DNA from: Lachnospiraceae bacterium | GTDB taxonomy: Bacteria; Bacillota; Clostridia; Lachnospirales; Lachnospiraceae | Assembly: GCA_900769175.1 (NCBI GenBank) | Contig: CAAGFP010000032.1 | Coordinates: forward strand, 1 to 9,811 | Direction of reading: 5' to 3' | DNA length: 9,811 nt | In this document: positions 5,373-9,811 of the stretch, in pieces | Layout: each line of letters begins with the position of its first letter | How positions within the stretch are numbered: the stretch's first letter is position 1 | Notes under the pieces: model-generated | Told to the model about the DNA's origin: nothing | The model's database searches: none | What the model saw: only the letters and a program-made list of their open reading frames with translations | Position numbers and translations under genes: made by a program

Positions 5373-5618
5373 CTTTGCACACAAAATTGTTATTTAGCAT
5401 ATAGACCCACTTTTGTAAAAAGGGAGTAAAATAAAACGGAATCCTTACTTAATCATAATCATTCGTTTTTCAGAGAAATAATTCATATAGAATTGAAATC
5501 ATCAAGTCTGCAGAGAAGAAAAAATCCGGGCACGTACTGAATAAAGTCATTATGAAAAGATAGTGCCCGGATTTAAAAAAATCCCACACCATTTTTAAAA
5601 AGAATCCCTCTCATATTA
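5373..5618. other. Intergenic region between the immunity operon and the chemoreceptor promoter
   Basis: No plausible gene is present on either strand. A weak hairpin (CCC and CTTTT pairing with AAAAGGG, about 5406-5427) follows the CPBP gene but has no T tract after it. The only strong structure is the stem-loop at 5522-5574. Tracts of A and T around 5575-5605 contain the short palindrome GGATTT-AAAA-AAATCC. Confidence 0.6.
5522..5574 (-). terminator. 12-bp perfect stem-loop, terminator-like on the minus strand
   Basis: AAATCCGGGCAC (5522-5533) pairs perfectly with GTGCCCGGATTT (5563-5574) around a 29-base loop. On the minus strand the stem is followed by a run of T (the stem's own plus more, TTTTTTCTTCTC), whereas on the + strand only the three T of the stem are present. 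It may still end the immunity operon, as it is the first strong hairpin after 5372, but its orientation favours transcripts coming from the right. Confidence 0.5.
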
Positions 5619-5647
5619 TTGTTTTGCACTAATGAATGTAGTATAAT
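5619..5647 (+). promoter_or_regulatory. Promoter of the chemoreceptor-cyclase operon
   Basis: A perfect -10 box TATAAT (5642-5647) is preceded at 17 bp by TTGTTT (5619-5624). Transcription would start near 5654 and give an untranslated leader of about 150 bases. The leader holds small hairpins, such as GCAG-TAAAAT-CTGC (5708-5721), but no recognisable riboswitch. The spacing and boxes fit the vegetative sigma factor rather than the flagellar SigD type (TAAA-N15-GCCGATAA). Confidence 0.65.
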
Positions 5648-5806
5648 ATATATGTTTTTCTGACAGGGTGAATATGATTAAACACTCACGAATTTAAATC
5701 AGAAAATGCAGTAAAATCTGCTTTCGAACGGAGTGTCTGCATGATTTCGAAAAGCAGCCATTGAAAGAAAAAACGGGAAAAAGCATTTGCATCAGGGGGG
5801 ATACAG

Positions 5807-7783
5807 ATGAAAAGAGAAAAGAAAGGGTTAGATACCTCAATTCAAAAGAAAATGGTTCAATTATTTGGCACCAGTTTTTTAATTACAACGGTTTTGATTG
5901 CGCTGGTGACAGGCGTTGTTGCATCCGCTTTAATTGTTACCAGAAATAATCAGGTGAAAGATGCATCTGCGGATGCAGTGGTCAGAGGTACAAGCGGGTG
6001 GTTTGATGCGCAGATTGCCAGAGTGAATCTGATTGCACAACAGCTTTCTTATGAGGATTATGTCGGGACAAAGTTTAACGAATCGGAAGCCTTCTTAGCG
6101 GACTGCGTGTTGGAGAATCCGGCGGTTTATGCTTATTATTTCGGATTAGAGGATGACAGATGTGTATTCAGTGACGGCTGGGAAGTGCCTGCAGATTATA
6201 AGGCTACCGAGCGGGACTGGTATCCGGATGCATTCGCGAATCCGGATGAAGTCTCTGTTTCTGCCGCTTATGTTGATGCGGACACCGGCAGAATCGTCAT
6301 CACGATTTCGAAAGCAATTGTCCAAAACGGAAAAGCGGTCGGTGTGTTTGGCGCAGACTTCTTTGTTGATGATTTAATCAATATGGCAAATTCACTTTCT
6401 TCAGGTTCCTCTTTTGCTATTTTAATCGATAAAGACGGAACGGTCCTGACTCATAAAAATGCAGGTTTACTTCCTACAACGGATGCAAACGGGGACATGG
6501 TGGCATCGACCTTTGAAGACGCAGGTATTCCAAAGTCTTTGATTGCACCTGCAAAGCGGACGAACCGCATTTTAAACTATATCTATACCGCAGAATCCAT
6601 ACCGTCAGCGGGCATGACGGTGTTATTCGCAACCAGCCTCATTCAGTATTTTGGCGGATTGATTCTATTTTATCTGGTAAGCATCGCATTGATTATTACA
6701 ATTTATTTAGTGACGACCGGAAAGGTCCGCCGCGTTCTGACGACATCACTTTCTCCTATGGGAAATCTGGTTTCGGTTTCCCGGAACATGGAATGCGGAA
6801 AACTTGACTATGTATCCGATTACCATTCGAAGGATGAAATCGGTTCGCTTTGCAACGCGATTGAGAAATCCAACACGGCAATCAAAGGCTATGTGGCTGA
6901 TATTTCGGAGAAATTATCCGGTATCGCACAGGGAGACCTTACGGTATCTGTTGATAAAATGTATGCCGGCGATTTCGCACCTTTGGGCGAATCCATCAAT
7001 GATATTGCCGATTCCACCAGAAAAGCGATGAAGGTCATTTCAGATGCTTCCGAATCGGTTTTCGATTCAGCGTCAAATGTACAAAGCGGCACAGGTTCTC
7101 TTGCAAAAGAGGTTCAAAATGTAGCCGACCTGATTGCCGGAATTGAAGTACAGATTGAAACGATTCGAAATAATTTCGCAGACAGCATTGGTATCGTGGA
7201 TGAGGCCGGCACACTTTCCGGCAAGGCAATTTCGCATATGGAGGCCGGAGATCGGGCACTTCGCGAGCTGATTGTGGCAATGAATGAAATTACGGAGAAA
7301 TCCAAAGCGATTTCAGCCATTATCGATATTATCAATGATATTTCCACACAGACAAATCTTTTGGCATTGAACGCGTCTATTGAAGCGGCACGCGCCGGTG
7401 AAGCAGGGAAAGGCTTTGCCGTGGTTGCTGATTCTGTAAGAACTCTTGCGGAACAGACTTCGGAAGCGGCAACGCGTACGACGGAGCTGATTCAGCAGTC
7501 CAATGAAGCAATTGTCAAAGGAAGCGCCCTGGTGAATGCAACTTCTGAGCAGATGAAGAGTATTGTTGAGATTACGGATGATGTAAATGACAGAATTCGC
7601 AGCGTGGCAAGCGGCATCGAAGCAGAGAACCATAATCTTGATAATATTAAAGAAGCGGTTCGCGACATGAACAGCTTCGTGGCAAAGACCCGTGATACTT
7701 TCGAAGAATCGATTGAGATTTCGGATACTTTGTATGAACAGGCGCAGCAGATGCAGCAGGCGGTAAAACGTTTCAAATTCTAG
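5807..7783 (+). CDS. Methyl-accepting chemotaxis protein with dCache amino-acid sensor
   Basis: A 658-residue transmembrane chemoreceptor. Order: TM1 (about 22-45), extracellular double Cache domain (about 46-278), TM2 (about 281-303), HAMP (about 304-357), a second HAMP-like segment (about 360-410), and the cytoplasmic signalling domain (about 411-658). The hairpin tip carries the hallmark STQTNLLALNASIEAARAGE (513-532) and continues GKGFAVVADSVRTLAEQ, which contacts CheA and CheW. The Cache domain shows the full amino-acid-binding pattern: Y131, R136, W138, Y139, then Y155, D157 and D184. There is no C-terminal CheR-docking pentapeptide; it ends VKRFKF. AGGGGGG (5794-5800) is 6 bases before the ATG. 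It is followed 47 bases later by a diguanylate cyclase, probably in the same transcript. The receptor class is certain; amino acid as ligand is a strong prediction, with its identity unknown. Confidence 0.95.
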   Translation: MKREKKGLDTSIQKKMVQLFGTSFLITTVLIALVTGVVASALIVTRNNQVKDASADAVVRGTSGWFDAQIARVNLIAQQLSYEDYVGTKFNESEAFLADCVLENPAVYAYYFGLEDDRCVFSDGWEVPADYKATERDWYPDAFANPDEVSVSAAYVDADTGRIVITISKAIVQNGKAVGVFGADFFVDDLINMANSLSSGSSFAILIDKDGTVLTHKNAGLLPTTDANGDMVASTFEDAGIPKSLIAPAKRTNRILNYIYTAESIPSAGMTVLFATSLIQYFGGLILFYLVSIALIITIYLVTTGKVRRVLTTSLSPMGNLVSVSRNMECGKLDYVSDYHSKDEIGSLCNAIEKSNTAIKGYVADISEKLSGIAQGDLTVSVDKMYAGDFAPLGESINDIADSTRKAMKVISDASESVFDSASNVQSGTGSLAKEVQNVADLIAGIEVQIETIRNNFADSIGIVDEAGTLSGKAISHMEAGDRALRELIVAMNEITEKSKAISAIIDIINDISTQTNLLALNASIEAARAGEAGKGFAVVADSVRTLAEQTSEAATRTTELIQQSNEAIVKGSALVNATSEQMKSIVEITDDVNDRIRSVASGIEAENHNLDNIKEAVRDMNSFVAKTRDTFEESIEISDTLYEQAQQMQQAVKRFKF

Positions 7784-7830
7784 GGAATATTTTCTGATTG
7801 AAGCATGCAATCTAAATACGGGAGCATAAA

Positions 7831-9657
7831 ATGCAAAAGGATACAATCAATATTTTGGAACTACAGACAAAGGCTTTTGTGACGGATTTGCTTACAGGCG
7901 TTAATACCGGTGATTCCATCCCCAAAATCATGAATTATCTTCTTGAGGGAATCGGGCAATTTACGAAAGCAACAAGAACCGGCTTGTATGTATCGGAACT
8001 GTTTAATAAAGATGTGGAAAAAATCTATCAATGGAAAGAAGATTCCTCCTTTTCGGAAAAAGAAATCAAACAGATTCCGAAAAAACTGATTGGAATCGGC
8101 CTGGAGGTAATCCGCAAAAACGAATTGTATGTGATGGAAGACAGGGAGACAATCCAAGATAAAATGCCTTCGGAATATGAATTCTATTGTAGCGCTAATG
8201 TGAATTCTTTACTGGTCATTCCGGTAAGCTTTCATGGTATTGTATTTGCGGGGATTTTTATTGTGAATCCGGATTTCGGTCATTTCGCGGTTATCGATGA
8301 TTCGCTGAAATATTTGGGCCGTCAGGTTGGGATTCTTTATAATCGTGAGAAAATCCAGCAAAGATATACCCTGTTTATGGAAGGCATGCGTTCCAGCATC
8401 CTTTCGGAATTCATTGTAGATCTCGAAACCGGGCACTATGAAGCGTTTCGTATCACGAAAGTTTTAAAAGAACTCATTCCGGAAGAAGGCGAATGGGAGT
8501 GGCTTAGGAGATTCTACGCAAGTATTATCAAGCCCGAATACAGGGAAATGCTGTTAAAACGTACGGAGCCGAATGCAATTAAATCCTTCCTTTCTAACGA
8601 AAAAAGCACCTATTCCATTGATATCGAGCGTGAAGTAAACGGAACGAATATGTGGTTTCGACTCGAATTTGCGACGATATCCTTAAACGAATTCGGACAG
8701 CCGGAGCGGTTTGGTCTTTTGGTAAAAGACATCACCCAGATGAAGCTGGACGAAGAAGAATATCAGCAGATGCTTCGGGCTTTAAGCGGGATTTATAATG
8801 CAACTGCCATGATTGATATGAAGAGTAAAATGATGCACCCGATTGATTTTTCGAAAAATTCCAAGAGTGTATTCAAAAACAATGATTTGCTCGATGCAAA
8901 TATTCTGGATGTGTTCTGTGAACGGATGGTCAAAACAGAATATGAAAATGTAATAAGGGAATTCATGAATCTTGATACCCTGGAAGAGCGGCTTAAGGAC
9001 AAGAAGGTTCTCTATTGCGATTATGAGGGTAAAATAATCGGCTGGGGGCGTATTATTCTGGCACCTGCGAAAAGAAACGAAGACGGACATCTTGAAAAGG
9101 TCGTTTTCGCGGTTCAGGATATCTCCAAACAAAAACGACTTGAAGAAGAAATGCAGTATGAAATTGAGCATGATGCATTGACCGGAACCCAGAATCGTTT
9201 TGCGTTTAACCGCCTGATGAAATCACTTGAAACAAGCGATGTCCCGTTTGCGTTTCTTTTGCTGGATATTGATAAATTCAAGGACATCAATGACAGCTTC
9301 GGTCATGATGTCGGAGATGAAGTTCTGGTGCGGCTTGCATCTATTTTAAATAAAAATGTTCGTTACGCTGACGAATTGTTCCGCTTGGGCGGTGATGAAT
9401 TTGCCATTATTTTCCAACAGGTTACGACTTCGGATGCTGCTTTAATCAAAGGAATTATCAATTCGGTAAATAATGAAAGTATGAATCCCACGGATGGGAA
9501 GCCTGCATTTACCATCAGTGCCGGCGTGACCTTCTCAACAACCGGGTACAGTGAAAAAATGTATCACAACGCAGACCTTGCCCTTTACCATACCAAAAAG
9601 ACGACCCGGGTGGGCTGCACGGTGTTTGAAGAAATTGACGGCAAGGAGGAGTTGTAA
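7831..9657 (+). CDS. Soluble GAF-PAS-PAS-GGDEF diguanylate cyclase
   Basis: A 608-residue cytoplasmic enzyme predicted to make cyclic di-GMP from two GTP. Order: GAF-like sensor (about 15-172), two PAS-like modules (about 185-305 and 313-433, each ending in a VKDIT or VQDIS linker), and a GGDEF domain (about 440-600). Active-site features are intact: LLLDIDKFKDIND (D479, N487), GHDVGDEVL, and GGDEF itself at 520-524. An inhibitory I-site RxxD (R511-D514) lies five residues before GGDEF, so product feedback is expected. No transmembrane segment, EAL or HD-GYP domain is seen. GGGAG (7820-7824) lies 6 bases before the ATG. The 47-base gap after the chemoreceptor, without a terminator or promoter, indicates one operon, so both may respond to related cues. 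The ligands of GAF and PAS cannot be told from sequence. Confidence 0.95.
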   Translation: MQKDTINILELQTKAFVTDLLTGVNTGDSIPKIMNYLLEGIGQFTKATRTGLYVSELFNKDVEKIYQWKEDSSFSEKEIKQIPKKLIGIGLEVIRKNELYVMEDRETIQDKMPSEYEFYCSANVNSLLVIPVSFHGIVFAGIFIVNPDFGHFAVIDDSLKYLGRQVGILYNREKIQQRYTLFMEGMRSSILSEFIVDLETGHYEAFRITKVLKELIPEEGEWEWLRRFYASIIKPEYREMLLKRTEPNAIKSFLSNEKSTYSIDIEREVNGTNMWFRLEFATISLNEFGQPERFGLLVKDITQMKLDEEEYQQMLRALSGIYNATAMIDMKSKMMHPIDFSKNSKSVFKNNDLLDANILDVFCERMVKTEYENVIREFMNLDTLEERLKDKKVLYCDYEGKIIGWGRIILAPAKRNEDGHLEKVVFAVQDISKQKRLEEEMQYEIEHDALTGTQNRFAFNRLMKSLETSDVPFAFLLLDIDKFKDINDSFGHDVGDEVLVRLASILNKNVRYADELFRLGGDEFAIIFQQVTTSDAALIKGIINSVNNESMNPTDGKPAFTISAGVTFSTTGYSEKMYHNADLALYHTKKTTRVGCTVFEEIDGKEEL

Positions 9658-9711
9658 TCAGATAAACGAAATTCTATTGGGTATTAGTTTTGATTCTATG
9701 AATTTATGAAA

Positions 9712-9792
9712 ATATGGTAACTATTCAGAACCCCATTCGCAGAATCGCTGCTACGCAGCTTTACTTCTGCTCATGTGGTTACTTCGCCATAT
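9712..9792. repeat. Nested palindrome at the right edge
   Basis: Several arms nest around one centre: ATATGG (9712-9717) with CCATAT (9787-9792), GTAAC (9717-9721) with GTTAC (9778-9782), GCAGAA (9739-9744) with TTCTGC (9765-9770), and GCTGC (9747-9751) with GCAGC (9755-9759). No T tract follows, so it is not a typical terminator of the cyclase gene. It could be a repeat or the terminus of another mobile element that continues past the window. The rest of 9658-9811 holds no gene. Confidence 0.5.
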
Positions 9793-9811
9793 AAATCTGT
9801 AAAAGCTTGCC

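Noticed and set aside
5654..5806. A c-di-GMP or other riboswitch in the chemoreceptor leader
   Set aside because: The conserved GEMM core segments are not present and I recognise no other riboswitch consensus; only small hairpins are seen.
7313..7846. A 177-codon minus-strand open frame across the chemoreceptor signalling domain
   Set aside because: It lies opposite the most conserved part of the chemoreceptor, has no ribosome binding site, and resembles no family; it is a by-product of codon bias on the other strand.
1..9811. CRISPR array, tRNA or rRNA genes
   Set aside because: No regularly spaced direct repeats, cloverleaf-like segment or ribosomal RNA sequence could be seen on either strand.

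Overview
This window looks like genomic or metagenomic draft sequence from a low- to mid-GC, motile Gram-positive of the class Clostridia, probably Lachnospiraceae. That placement is inferred from strong GGAG-type ribosome binding sites, the style of the chemoreceptor and GGDEF proteins, the SdpR/SdpI locus, and an IS91-like element with a tyrosine recombinase. The first 33 bases are not biological: they are the Illumina sequencing adapter, so the real sequence begins at base 34 and base 1 is probably a contig end.

Layout. Bases 34-93 hold the last 19 codons of an unidentified + strand gene. A MerR-family regulator of the AdhR/NmlR type (191-628) follows, with a good vegetative promoter and a separate minus-strand promoter that has the 19-bp spacer and internal inverted repeat expected of a MerR target. 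The gene ends in a clear terminator. Bases ~687-3113 form an IS91-like, rolling-circle type element. Its two coupled genes encode a tyrosine recombinase (955-1797) and a HUH/Y2 transposase (1797-2948). It is bounded by a 14-bp inverted repeat and has two terminator-like hairpins and a structured leader at its left end. Bases 3114-3524 are non-coding and carry a long perfect-length hairpin, an orphan terminator, and the promoter and operator region of the next operon.

Bases 3525-5372 form a three-gene operon: an ArsR/SdpR-type autorepressor, an SdpI-type membrane immunity protein, and a CPBP-family intramembrane protease. By family knowledge this is a peptide-toxin immunity and sensing module. 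No SDP-like toxin gene is visible here. After a 434-bp intergenic region with a stem-loop and a consensus-like promoter, bases 5807-9657 encode a transmembrane chemoreceptor with a double Cache sensor carrying a complete amino-acid-binding signature. 47 bp downstream is a soluble GAF-PAS-PAS-GGDEF diguanylate cyclase with intact active and inhibitory sites. The pair probably links sensing of an amino acid to both chemotaxis and c-di-GMP signalling.

The last 154 bases are non-coding and contain a nested palindrome that could be the edge of another repeat or mobile element. Nothing here is clearly a wholly new system. The points most worth following are the amino-acid receptor/cyclase pair, the toxin-less SdpR-SdpI-CPBP operon, and the architecture of the IS91-like element ends.
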